Origin: JBAZUK01 sp041661445
GTDB lineage: Bacteria > Chlamydiota > Chlamydiia > Chlamydiales > SM23-39
DNA length: 64,000 nucleotides
Reading direction: 5' to 3'
Assembly: GCA_041661445.1 (NCBI GenBank)
Contig: JBAZUK010000006.1
Coordinates: 1 to 64,000 of the forward strand
Made by a program: the position numbers and the translations under genes. Below the pieces are notes generated by a model. That model saw only the letters and a list, made by a program, of their open reading frames with translations, ran no database searches and was not told where the DNA came from. Below are positions 1 through 9,518 of the stretch, one piece after another. Position 1 is the stretch's first letter. The number at the start of each line of letters is the position of its first letter.

Positions 1-3000
1 ATAACGCTAATGGGAAATACTTCATTAAATACAGGATCAGGAACAGGCAATATCAGCATTTCAAACACAATAGATGGTGCATTCAACCTTACCCTCGGCA
101 GCGGAAGTGGAAATATAACCTTATCAGGAAATGTCGGATCAGCAACACCCGTTAATTCTTTCTCAATTACGAGCGGCGCAACAATATCTTGTCAGGGAAT
201 TTCAGCGGCAGCTATTTCCCAGAGCGCAGGTTCGGTGATAACCACATTTAACGGACCATTGAGCGCTTCAGGAGCTTCAGGTATTTCTCTTAACGGAACA
301 GCTTTTACTTTTAATGATACATTTACAACTTTGTTATCCGGCCATGTTAGCGTGACAAATACCAATCTTCTTACTTTAACCTCAGGAGCAACTGGTACTA
401 TTTCAGGACCATTTACTCAAACAGGATCAGGAGGAACCCTCCTTTCAAGCTCTATAACAGCCGGCGGAGCGATGCAGTTTAACGGACCTTTTGCTGTTTC
501 AGGATCAGGTTCTTTAGATACAAGCGCGGCCAATGCGAATATCAGTTTTCTAAATACGCTAAACGGAACAATCGCATCAACCGATAACTTCAGCTTATCA
601 TCCGGAACAGGTGATATTTCATTCTCTCAGGATGCCGGCAGTATAGCTTCGCTTGGAGCACTGACGATTTCAACAGCTAAAAACTTTACAGCTCAGGCAG
701 TAACTGCTTTATCACTAACTCAAAGCGCAGGAACAGGGACAACTTTATTAAACGGCAATATCAATACATCAGGAAGCGGCGGAATAGATTTAAACGGATC
801 TGCCTTTACAATTCTGCAGAATATGACAGCTGCAGGGTCAGGACCTATTTCAATTACAAATACCGGCATATTGACAACCACATCAGGAAAGACAATTTCA
901 TCAGATGACATTTTCACTCAGGACGGCTCCGGAATTGTTTTGCTCGGATGTAATATAACGACTACAAATGCATTAGCCGCATCTGCGAACATCAGTTTTT
1001 CAGGAACAAGTCCAATTACTTTAACAGCCCCTTCCGTCCTTGATTCAAGTATAGGAGGCGGGACGATTTCTTTTTCAGCGGGAAATACGGTTAACGGTAA
1101 TCAGCCTCTCACATTAATAGCCGGAGGCGGGAATATAAATATTTTGGGAGTCTTTGGCGGAACAAATCGTCTCGGAGCTTTTACGATTACAAGCGTTAAT
1201 GATGCAACTGTCCAGGCAATAACAGCCAATTCATTTACTCAGTTAAACGGAACAGGAACTTCTCAATTATTAGGAAGCCTTGATACAAATACCCCTGACG
1301 GGATCAATTTGAACGGAACAGATTTTATTGTAGGAGCCTTAGCAACCTCAATAACAGCTACTAATGGGGGATCGTTTATAGTAACTAATACCGGATCGAT
1401 TTTGGGTTCAGGTCCGACCGTTACGAGCGTTGAAGGTTCATTTATTCAAAATGGGGGATTAATTGTTCTGGGAGGACCTCTGAGTGCAAATCAGGGTATA
1501 ATTATAAACGGTCCTCTTGTTATAGGAATAGATGCCGATCTTGACAGCTCGGTTGGATCGGGAAACATTACTTTTAATAATACTGTAGATGGAAACTTGG
1601 GAACAGAGAATCTTACTTTAAATGCCGGAGGTGGAGATGTTACATTAGTTCAGGTAGTTGGCTTCAATCAGGCTCTAGGATCAATTACAGTTTCAGGAAA
1701 CGAAATTTCTCTTGCAAATATTGGAACTCCTCTTGCTGTTGGAGCTAATGATGCGATTTTGTTATCTGCTAGCGGGGAAATCAATTTTACAGGCGATACG
1801 TATAATGCAAATGCTCAAACTTATGATGCAATGACTTCTTTTGCAATAAATATGAACGCAGGATCTTTGACTACATTTTCTTCTAATGGAGGCAATATTA
1901 ATTTTATCAATGGTTTGGGAATACTACTTTCTACCGGAACTGATCTTACTATGAATTCAGGTAATGGAAATATAGCTCTCGGCGATGTTCATGCCGCAGC
2001 AGCAAATTTGAGAAGTTTAGTATTGAATGCAGGAGGAGGAAATATAACGGTAGGTGATTTGGGAACCTCTGGTAACGGAGAATTCTCATCAGCTTCTTTT
2101 AATTGCACAGATTTGACTCTTGGTCATGAATATGCAGATTCATTTACTTTTAATTATAGCGGAACTTTTTATGCTTTAGGAGATTTACATTCTACAGATA
2201 CTGCTCTGATTTTTCCAAATCCTGTTGTTCTTGGAACTTCTAATATATTTTCGACTTTTAGTGTGATAGGCGCTGATATTACTTTTTCAAAGACTATCGA
2301 TGATACAACTGCTTATACAGATTCGCTGACATTAAACTCCGGAGGATCGAACATTAATTTTGCTCAGGCTATCGGAGGCACTCGCCCCTTGTTAAATCTA
2401 ACCATACTTTCTGGAGCCGATATAACATTTTCTTCAAATGCAACTCTCGGTTCTTTAGTTCAGTTTTCCGGATTGGGAACTACAACTTTTAATGGTAATC
2501 TGACAGCTTCCGTTTCCGGAATTTCCTTAACTGGAACCAATTTCGATTTTATAGGTAATGTTCAGACCTCAAACAACGGTTCTTTAATAATATCCAATTC
2601 CGGAATCCTTAATTTTGCTTCAGCAGCAACTCTTTCAGGAGCATTTACCCAGTCAGGCGCAGGTTCAGTGACGCTCTCCGGATCTATTACAGCAGGTCAG
2701 CCGATATTATTTTCAGGCGCGACAACTCTTAGCGGCAGTCCATCGCTTAATACTTCTGCGGCAAATCAGACTATAACATTTGCAAATACTGTTGATGGCC
2801 CAGGTAATTTATCTTTAAGCTCAGGTGCTAACGGGAATACTACTTTTTCTCAAAATATCGGAAGCATAACTGCGTTGGGAAATATCAATATTGCAAGCGC
2901 GCATAATGTGACTACTCAAGCGGTAACAGCTTCTTCATTTATTCAATCATCGGGATCTGGGACAACTGTTTTTAATGGAGATTTAGCTACAAGCAATGTG

Positions 3001-4821
3001 GCCGGAATAAATTTAACGGGAACAAATTTTACCAGAGGGGCTAACTGGCTGACTACCGGATCAGGTCCGATCATTATAAATAATACAGGACTTTTTAGAA
3101 GTACTGCACCAGGCAGTATTACTCTTTCAGGGTTATTTAATCAAAGCGGCAGCGGTAATGTTTCAATAAGCGGATCTCTTAGCACGAATAATGCCTTGAT
3201 TAATTTTAGCGGGCCGGTTTCTCTAGAAGGGAATATGTCCTTGAGCTCAGGGTCGGGACTAATTAATTTTAATAATACCATTGATGCTTTTATATCAGGA
3301 GCCGCAGATCTTTCTTTGACAACTGATGGAAGCGGCGATATCAATTTTCATTCGGGCGCCGGATCATCAATTAGATTAGGCGCTGTTTCAGTAGCAAACG
3401 CAAAAAATCTGACAATCAATGGCTTAAGATCGACATCTTTTGTTCAGACAACTGGAAACGGTACAACAACTTTGAACAATACTATAAATACAAATGCTGT
3501 TGGAGGAATTAATTTAACAAATAACTCTTTTGCCGTGAATTCAACGTTGGTTACAACTTCTTTCGGTCCTGTAACTATTACCCATAGCCTGAGCTCTTCA
3601 TTTATTTTTGGATCCAATACTTTGATTTCTTCAGATTTTCAGGAACTAGGTACTGGAAATATAACTTTGCAAGGTGTTCTTCATGCAGTAAATTCAAATA
3701 TAACATTTACAAATGCTGTTACTTTAACAAATAATACGACATTAAATAGCGATGGGGGAAATGATATTGTCTTTAACAGCACAGTTAATGGGAATCATGA
3801 TCTTAACTTAATAGGAGGATTAGGTAATATTTTTTGTAATCAAATTGTCGGCGGAACAACAGCTCTTCTCAGTTTTATTGTAAGCTCTTCTAATGATATT
3901 AATTTAAACGGAATCGGATCGATAGGAACCGGAGTAAATGGAACATTGAATTTAACTGCTTCAAACGATATCAATATGGCAAACAATACATATAATGCCC
4001 ATACTCAAATTTATTCTGCCGGAAATAAAATCAGTCTCAATACGGGATCTCAAACCAATATTACATCTTATGGAGGGGCAATCAGCTTTACGAATGGCAT
4101 AGTGGATTTGGGAAGCGGCAATGATCTGCAGCTAGTTACAAATAATGGACATTTGTCTTTTGTAACCATTCATGGAAATTCTCCTGAAAATGTCATTATA
4201 AATACCGGAACCGGAACTGCATCATTAGGCACTATTTCGGGAGATATAAATAATTTATTTGTTAACGGAGGAAAAATTACATTTTCAGGAACAATAGATG
4301 CAAATAACATCAGTTTTGTATCATTGACAGATATCACAAATGTGTCATCACCGGTAGCAATCACTTCTGCTGGTAATGCAATTTTCAATGGCCTTGGCGG
4401 ATATGTAGGATCTTTGTCTTCTCCGATTTTAGTTCATAGTTCCGGTCAAGTTTTTGCAGGAGCCGGCGGCATAAAACCTACTCTTGCCGTTTTCAATGGA
4501 AGCACAGTTGATAATACTATCCATGAAATCCCTTCAAATCCTCCATGCAGGATTATCTTTAACGGTATTGTTATCAAAGATTGCAATTTTGTTCCTCCTG
4601 TTATTAATGTTTTCGCGCTTCCTTTTGCAGTCCCTGGATTTGATTCTTCATATTTCAATCTTGCCAGCTACTATTTCTTTAAGTCTTACTTTTTTGATGA
4701 AAAATATTTGTATAGGGATGTTGCTATGTATTGGAGTCCTTTAACTTCTTATAAAAAGGATAAGCATTTATTAAAATTTGAAATAATTAAAAAAACCTTG
4801 CAGCTTAATGTCAAAAAATAA
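1..4821 (+). CDS. Filamentous-haemagglutinin-like exoprotein (5' end outside window)
   Basis: The reading frame is open to the left edge: the codons before the first ATG at position 10 are ATA ACG CTA, so the true start lies outside. At least 1600 residues are very rich in Ser, Thr, Gly, Asn and short beta-strand motifs. Imperfect units of about 160 residues recur, with phrases such as GSGTTVFNG, GISLTGTNF and NTVDG. This is the composition of a right-handed beta-helix exoprotein of the two-partner (TpsA) or autotransporter type. The C-terminus is aromatic-rich and then lysine-rich and shows no barrel ending in a C-terminal Phe, which favours TpsA-type secretion through a separate TpsB pore. 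No TpsB gene is visible here. The gene beginning at 63719 has the matching N-terminal secretion domain, so a family is likely. The function as adhesin or surface protein is inferred. Confidence 0.75.
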   Translation: MTLMGNTSLNTGSGTGNISISNTIDGAFNLTLGSGSGNITLSGNVGSATPVNSFSITSGATISCQGISAAAISQSAGSVITTFNGPLSASGASGISLNGTAFTFNDTFTTLLSGHVSVTNTNLLTLTSGATGTISGPFTQTGSGGTLLSSSITAGGAMQFNGPFAVSGSGSLDTSAANANISFLNTLNGTIASTDNFSLSSGTGDISFSQDAGSIASLGALTISTAKNFTAQAVTALSLTQSAGTGTTLLNGNINTSGSGGIDLNGSAFTILQNMTAAGSGPISITNTGILTTTSGKTISSDDIFTQDGSGIVLLGCNITTTNALAASANISFSGTSPITLTAPSVLDSSIGGGTISFSAGNTVNGNQPLTLIAGGGNINILGVFGGTNRLGAFTITSVNDATVQAITANSFTQLNGTGTSQLLGSLDTNTPDGINLNGTDFIVGALATSITATNGGSFIVTNTGSILGSGPTVTSVEGSFIQNGGLIVLGGPLSANQGIIINGPLVIGIDADLDSSVGSGNITFNNTVDGNLGTENLTLNAGGGDVTLVQVVGFNQALGSITVSGNEISLANIGTPLAVGANDAILLSASGEINFTGDTYNANAQTYDAMTSFAINMNAGSLTTFSSNGGNINFINGLGILLSTGTDLTMNSGNGNIALGDVHAAAANLRSLVLNAGGGNITVGDLGTSGNGEFSSASFNCTDLTLGHEYADSFTFNYSGTFYALGDLHSTDTALIFPNPVVLGTSNIFSTFSVIGADITFSKTIDDTTAYTDSLTLNSGGSNINFAQAIGGTRPLLNLTILSGADITFSSNATLGSLVQFSGLGTTTFNGNLTASVSGISLTGTNFDFIGNVQTSNNGSLIISNSGILNFASAATLSGAFTQSGAGSVTLSGSITAGQPILFSGATTLSGSPSLNTSAANQTITFANTVDGPGNLSLSSGANGNTTFSQNIGSITALGNINIASAHNVTTQAVTASSFIQSSGSGTTVFNGDLATSNVAGINLTGTNFTRGANWLTTGSGPIIINNTGLFRSTAPGSITLSGLFNQSGSGNVSISGSLSTNNALINFSGPVSLEGNMSLSSGSGLINFNNTIDAFISGAADLSLTTDGSGDINFHSGAGSSIRLGAVSVANAKNLTINGLRSTSFVQTTGNGTTTLNNTINTNAVGGINLTNNSFAVNSTLVTTSFGPVTITHSLSSSFIFGSNTLISSDFQELGTGNITLQGVLHAVNSNITFTNAVTLTNNTTLNSDGGNDIVFNSTVNGNHDLNLIGGLGNIFCNQIVGGTTALLSFIVSSSNDINLNGIGSIGTGVNGTLNLTASNDINMANNTYNAHTQIYSAGNKISLNTGSQTNITSYGGAISFTNGIVDLGSGNDLQLVTNNGHLSFVTIHGNSPENVIINTGTGTASLGTISGDINNLFVNGGKITFSGTIDANNISFVSLTDITNVSSPVAITSAGNAIFNGLGGYVGSLSSPILVHSSGQVFAGAGGIKPTLAVFNGSTVDNTIHEIPSNPPCRIIFNGIVIKDCNFVPPVINVFALPFAVPGFDSSYFNLASYYFFKSYFFDEKYLYRDVAMYWSPLTSYKKDKHLLKFEIIKKTLQLNVKK

Positions 4822-4931
4822 GAAAAACATATCTTATAAATTGGCAGATGCTTTTTTAACACATCCTTGAAAAACACAATTGCTTTTAGATGTTTTTAAA
4901 GAAACAAAAAACATATATAAGAACGCTTGAA

Positions 4932-6260
4932 TTATTTTTTAATTTCAATAATAGAATTTGTCAGATTAGTGTTTTTTAATATATTTATTATTTCTTCTGC
5001 AACATTTTTGGGATCTAAAAGAGTATCGATTTCTTCATCTGGGAAAAACTTTCTTCGCATCTGTGTGTTTGTTCTTTGCGGAACTAGGCAATTTATATTT
5101 AAATCGGGGAATTCCTCAGCAAGACTTTGGGTGAAATTTACAATAGCTGCCTTAGTGGCAGAATAAACACCATAATCTTTTCTGCCTTTATAAAAAGAAG
5201 AAGAAGAAATATTGATGATATGGCCATTTTTTAGGATTTTTGCTTCTTTACAGCAATATATCAAACCTAAAAGGTTAACCTTAACAAGATTCTCAATTTC
5301 ATCTTTCGATGTATCTTTTAAAGGTTTTACCAAAAATATTCCTGCAGCATTAATTATGCCGGAGATCTCTCCATGTTTTTTATAAATTTCATTGAATGTT
5401 TTTTTTATTTCTTCCGGATTTTCCAGATTTGTTTTATATTCCGATGACCTTGAGATTTCTAAGGGAACAGCTTTCTCTTTTCTTAAAAGATTGACCAGTT
5501 CTTTTCCTATTCCGCCGCTTGCTCCGACAACTGCATATACCTTGTTTTCTAAACTGGTATTCAAATTTTTCATCAGATCGTTTTGTTTTAATCTTATCAG
5601 ATGTTCTGCCAAAAAAAGATCCAGTTTAGTAGTAATTTTAATGTTGTTCTCATCTCCATCAACTACATGAATTTTTATTTTATTAAATACAAGCCCGCAA
5701 TCATCTGTTGCTAAATTATTATTTAGATTTTCCTTATGGGCATTCAAAATCAAATCATATTCAAAGGTTTGAGGGGTTTGTCCTCTTAATAAATTGGCTC
5801 TGTTAGGGATTTTCTCAATTTTTTTATTTTTATCAATTTCCACTAAAGTATCAGTCGATTGGATGCAGGTATCGACAGCTTTATGAATTATTACCGAATC
5901 TAAATTGTCTATAATTATTTTTTTTGAAACAAAAGGTCTTACAGCATCATGGAGCATCACAAAGTCAGGATTATTGCATGAAGAAATACCCAAAAATGAA
6001 GATTGCTGTCTTGTTTTTCCTCCGGAGATAACTTTGATTTTTTTTAACTTAGCGGTTTCTTTTTTTACTATGTCGATCCAGTTTTCATGGCAGACGAGAA
6101 TAATTTCATCAAATATGTTTAAACCATAAAAAGTATCTAAAGTATGCAAATAGATTTTTTTTCCGGATAAATTATGAAACTGTTTTGGAATATCACTTCC
6201 AAAGCGAGCTCCTTCGCCGGATAATAATAAGATAAGAGATATTTTATAATTTTTATACAT
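4932..6260 (-). CDS. IspD-like cytidylyltransferase fused to a short-chain dehydrogenase
   Basis: This 442-residue protein has two complete enzyme domains. Residues 1-225 are an IspD/TarI-type cytidylyltransferase, with the nucleotide-binding loop SGEGARFG (14-21) followed by PKQF (25-28), DAVRPF (105-110), RGQTPQ (159-164) and GDENNIKIT (202-210). Residues 238-442 are a classical SDR reductase with GASGGIG (246-252), NAAG (304-307), serines near 352-355 and the catalytic YSATK (366-370). The same domain order is known in the Haemophilus Acs1/Bcs1 enzymes, which reduce ribulose 5-phosphate and make CDP-ribitol. The chlamydial IspD that I know of is a stand-alone enzyme of isoprenoid synthesis. 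The domains are clear; whether the substrate is methylerythritol phosphate or a pentitol phosphate cannot be read from sequence. It converges on the exoprotein gene to its left. Confidence 0.8.
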   Translation of the reverse strand: MYKNYKISLILLLSGEGARFGSDIPKQFHNLSGKKIYLHTLDTFYGLNIFDEIILVCHENWIDIVKKETAKLKKIKVISGGKTRQQSSFLGISSCNNPDFVMLHDAVRPFVSKKIIIDNLDSVIIHKAVDTCIQSTDTLVEIDKNKKIEKIPNRANLLRGQTPQTFEYDLILNAHKENLNNNLATDDCGLVFNKIKIHVVDGDENNIKITTKLDLFLAEHLIRLKQNDLMKNLNTSLENKVYAVVGASGGIGKELVNLLRKEKAVPLEISRSSEYKTNLENPEEIKKTFNEIYKKHGEISGIINAAGIFLVKPLKDTSKDEIENLVKVNLLGLIYCCKEAKILKNGHIINISSSSFYKGRKDYGVYSATKAAIVNFTQSLAEEFPDLNINCLVPQRTNTQMRRKFFPDEEIDTLLDPKNVAEEIINILKNTNLTNSIIEIKK

Positions 6261-6486
6261 ATAATAGTGATTTTAATAATTCTTTAATTATACCCATTTA
6301 TTATTTTTTATGCTTTTTAAAATAGAAATTTCCATTCAATTTAGAAAAAATCTAAAAGTGAATATTTTTATTTATTAAACAATTTTTTTGTAAACATACT
6401 TGCACACTGATCTAATCATTTTTTTAATTTGTTTTATTTTATTAGATTTATGATAATAAAAAAATATAGATATCTCTGTGCAAGTT

Positions 6487-7998
6487 ATGATAAAAAAAAT
6501 TTTTATTTTATTCAGTATATTTGGTTTATTGATAATTCAATCATGTAAAAATAATACTTTAGTGAAAGATCAAATCACACTTAACATCGGATCTGAACCT
6601 CAGACTTTGGACCCTAGAAAAGTCAGAGATATAAATTCCATCAATATTGCAAAAACTCTTTTTGATGGACTCATGAGAGCTTCAAAAGACGGATCTGTTC
6701 AATGCGCTATTGCCGATCGTTATGTTATTGATGCAGACGGAAAACAATATACATTTTTTTTAAAAGAGTCTTTCTGGTCTAACGGTGAAAAGCTGACCGC
6801 TTATGATTTTGAATATAGTTATAAAAAAGCTTTGTCCATAGATTTTGTATCACCATACGCTTTTAATTTATTTGTCATAAAAAATGCCAAGCTTGCTAAA
6901 GCGGGAAAAATATCTTCCGACGAGATTGGAATTAAAGCCTTAGATGAAAAAACACTTGTCATTCAACTTGAAAATCCCTGCCCGTATTTTTTGAATTTAT
7001 TAACTATGCCGATATTTTTTGCAGTTAATAAAGATATTGACCAAAGAAATCCGAATTGGTTTTTGGATGACAAGGAATTTGTGTCAAACGGAGCATTTAA
7101 ATTATCAAGATTTAAGCATTCTGATTATATAGAAGCTAAAAAAAATGATCTCTATTGGGATGCGAAAATAGTAAAATTAAAAAAAATCAAGATGCTGATG
7201 ATGACTCCTGATGCAGAGCTGGGAATGTTTGAAATGAATAAATTGGATATCGCCGGATCGCCTTTTTCTACTTTGACAGTCGATAGCCTGAAAAAATTAA
7301 AAAATGATAAAAATTTTTGCATTTTACCTTTTTATGGAACAAGTTTTATTAGAGTAAATACCTTAAAAATTAATGATCCTCATTTTAGAAAAGCACTTGT
7401 AAACGGCTTTGATAGAAAAAAAATTATTGAACATATTCTGCAGGGTGGTCAAAAACAAAGCACCAAGCTGGTCCCTACTGATGAAACCTTTGATATTCCG
7501 ATCATTAAAGATGATTTTGCTTCAAAGACTGTTACTATTTCATATATTTCTTCCGACAGGGCTCATATTTTAGCCCAGGCTCTGCAAAGAGATCTTGAAG
7601 ACAATCTAAAAATTAAAGTAAAGCTTCAGGCTTTAGAGAGAAAAACATTTTTAGACAGATTAGGTTCATTAGACTATGAATTGGCTTTAAGTTCATGGAT
7701 AGCTGATTTTGACGATCCTATTGATTTTTTAAATGTTTTTAAATACAAAGATAGCTCGACAAATAATACCGGTTGGGAAAATAATAAATACACTGATCTT
7801 TTAGAAAAATCAGAAATTACAGTAGATAAGTGTAAAAGAGATAAAATTTTGGTTGAAGCAGAAAATATTTTGTTAAATGATGCGCCAATAATACCTATTT
7901 GCCATCTTGCTCAAAATTTATTGAAAAAAGAATCTATAAAAGATCTATTTATTTATCCAAATGGCTTTATAGATTTTAAATATGCATATTTTGAATAA
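6487..7998 (+). CDS. oppA: Oligopeptide ABC transporter substrate-binding lipoprotein (OppA family)
   Basis: A family 5 extracellular solute-binding protein of about 500 residues, the usual size. The N-terminus is a lipoprotein signal peptide with lipobox LIIQSC just before residue 21. Family landmarks follow: the start of the mature domain reads GSEPQTLDPRK, then TLFDGLMR, WSNGEKLTAYDFEYSYKKAL and, near the C-terminus, LALSSWIADFDDP. It would bind peptides outside the inner membrane and pass them to an Opp permease; no permease genes are adjacent. I chose the ATG at 6487 because it gives a normal signal peptide. A GTG at 6478 is in frame and would add three residues. The 217 bp upstream is very AT-rich. 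Confidence 0.85.
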   Translation: MIKKIFILFSIFGLLIIQSCKNNTLVKDQITLNIGSEPQTLDPRKVRDINSINIAKTLFDGLMRASKDGSVQCAIADRYVIDADGKQYTFFLKESFWSNGEKLTAYDFEYSYKKALSIDFVSPYAFNLFVIKNAKLAKAGKISSDEIGIKALDEKTLVIQLENPCPYFLNLLTMPIFFAVNKDIDQRNPNWFLDDKEFVSNGAFKLSRFKHSDYIEAKKNDLYWDAKIVKLKKIKMLMMTPDAELGMFEMNKLDIAGSPFSTLTVDSLKKLKNDKNFCILPFYGTSFIRVNTLKINDPHFRKALVNGFDRKKIIEHILQGGQKQSTKLVPTDETFDIPIIKDDFASKTVTISYISSDRAHILAQALQRDLEDNLKIKVKLQALERKTFLDRLGSLDYELALSSWIADFDDPIDFLNVFKYKDSSTNNTGWENNKYTDLLEKSEITVDKCKRDKILVEAENILLNDAPIIPICHLAQNLLKKESIKDLFIYPNGFIDFKYAYFE

Positions 7999-8018
7999 TT
8001 TTTTATAAGGCGAAAAGT

Positions 8019-9410
8019 ATGAAACCGAAAATAATGAACCTGTTTACTCTAATGATGGTGACTGCTGCTTTTAATATAAGCATCAGAAATCTAGGTGTAC
8101 TGGCAAAAACTGGTTTGGAAATATTCTTTTTTGGATTTTTAGCTTTAATAATTTATTATATACCTATAGCAATGGTTTCAGCGGAATTAGCTACCGGATG
8201 GCCTAAAATGGGTGGTATTGCCATCTGGGTAAAAGAAGCTTTCGGTAAAAAATTCGGACTATTAGCTATTTGGCTGCAATGGGTCTTCATGAATATTGCT
8301 GTGATTGCAATGCTTTATTTTATTTCAGGGTCTTTAGGCTATGTTTATTCGGCAGATCTTATTAATAATAAAATTTATTTGATCTGCGTCATATTAATAC
8401 TCATCTGGACATTTACATTTCTGAATTTAAAAGGATTAAAAATTTCTACTGGAATATCAATGACTTTTTTCATCATCGGAGTTTTGATACCGGCTATTTT
8501 AATAATATCACTTGGTTTTTATTACGTTCATTCGGGTAAACCAATTCAATTAGATACTTCTTTTAATTTTGATAATTATTTTCCGTCCCTGCATTTTTCC
8601 ACTCTTGTTATTTTGATCGGTTTTATGAGAACTTTTGGAGGAATAGAAGGTTCTGCTGTGCATGCCAATAATGTTTTAAATCCTAAAAGAAATTTTCCTA
8701 TTGCCATAACCTTTGTAGTTTTCTTGTCTTTTGCTATAAATATATTGGGATCTTTATCTTTAGCAATTGTTATCCCTCAGGATCAGATCAATCTTTTGGG
8801 TGGAGTCATGAGCGCTTTTACCATATATTTAGAAAAATATCATTTAAAAGCTTTAATTCCGATTTTAAGCATATTTGTAGCTATCGGTCAAACCGGAGGA
8901 TTCAGCACTTGGCTGGCAGGCCCTGTAAGAGGTCTTTTTGAAACTGCTCTTGAAGGAGAACTTCCTCCCTTTTTTCAGAAAGTCAATAAGAACAACATGC
9001 CAATCAATTTGATGATTCTTCAGGCAATTATAATTTCAATTACTTCTACCATGTTTTTACTTACCAGCAAAAACGTGAATAACTCATTTTGGATTACTGT
9101 TGCATTATCAATGATGGTATATGTTACGATGTATTTTTTAATGATCCTGTCTTGTTTGGTTTTAAGATATAAAAAACCAGAAGTTGAAAGAACTTTTAGA
9201 GTTCCTCTTATTTGGCTTGTTTCAATAATAGGATTAGCTGCCATGGTTTTTGCATTTGTGATGGCATTGACACCGCCTGTCCAGCTGCCAAACGAGAATC
9301 ATGCTGCTTATGTCTCGACTTTAGTAATTTTCATTACAGTAATATTTGCAGTCCCATTCATAATTCATAAGTTTAAGAAACCATCATGGAACCCTAATCA
9401 TAAAGAATAG
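8019..9410 (+). CDS. APC-family amino acid permease, first of a tandem pair
   Basis: This 463-residue, very hydrophobic protein has about twelve membrane segments and belongs to the APC superfamily, closest in feel to the glutamate/GABA antiporter (GadC/XasA) branch that chlamydiae carry. Visible landmarks are SAELATGWPKMGG followed by WVKEAFG in the first helices, GGIEGSAVHANNV in the middle, and GQTGGFSTWLAGPVRG in the helix-8 region. It starts 20 bp after the oppA stop, so it may be cotranscribed with that gene. Its neighbour at 9519-10916 is a clear paralogue along the whole length. The substrate, probably an amino acid exchanged with the host, is not decidable from sequence. Confidence 0.85.
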   Translation: MKPKIMNLFTLMMVTAAFNISIRNLGVLAKTGLEIFFFGFLALIIYYIPIAMVSAELATGWPKMGGIAIWVKEAFGKKFGLLAIWLQWVFMNIAVIAMLYFISGSLGYVYSADLINNKIYLICVILILIWTFTFLNLKGLKISTGISMTFFIIGVLIPAILIISLGFYYVHSGKPIQLDTSFNFDNYFPSLHFSTLVILIGFMRTFGGIEGSAVHANNVLNPKRNFPIAITFVVFLSFAINILGSLSLAIVIPQDQINLLGGVMSAFTIYLEKYHLKALIPILSIFVAIGQTGGFSTWLAGPVRGLFETALEGELPPFFQKVNKNNMPINLMILQAIIISITSTMFLLTSKNVNNSFWITVALSMMVYVTMYFLMILSCLVLRYKKPEVERTFRVPLIWLVSIIGLAAMVFAFVMALTPPVQLPNENHAAYVSTLVIFITVIFAVPFIIHKFKKPSWNPNHKE

Positions 9411-9458
9411 ATTTTTTATAGTTAGTAAAAATACTACCTTAAAAATACTACCTTCTTT

Positions 9459-9487
9459 TTGACAAATTATTTTTTTTGTAATACACA
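9459..9487 (+). promoter_or_regulatory. Candidate sigma-70-type promoter of the second permease
   Basis: TTGACA at 9459-9464, a 17-bp spacer, then TACACA at 9482-9487, ending 31 bp before the ATG. The -35 is perfect and the -10 is weak. It is the only good match in the 108-bp gap and would let the second permease be expressed separately from the first. Confidence 0.4.
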
Positions 9488-9518
9488 TCGATCTAGATAA
9501 GTAATAAATTGGGCACTC

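Noticed and set aside
9427..9454. Direct repeat AAAAATACTACCTT between the permease genes
   Set aside because: Only two short copies, with no spacing regularity or hairpin; not enough for an operator or CRISPR call.
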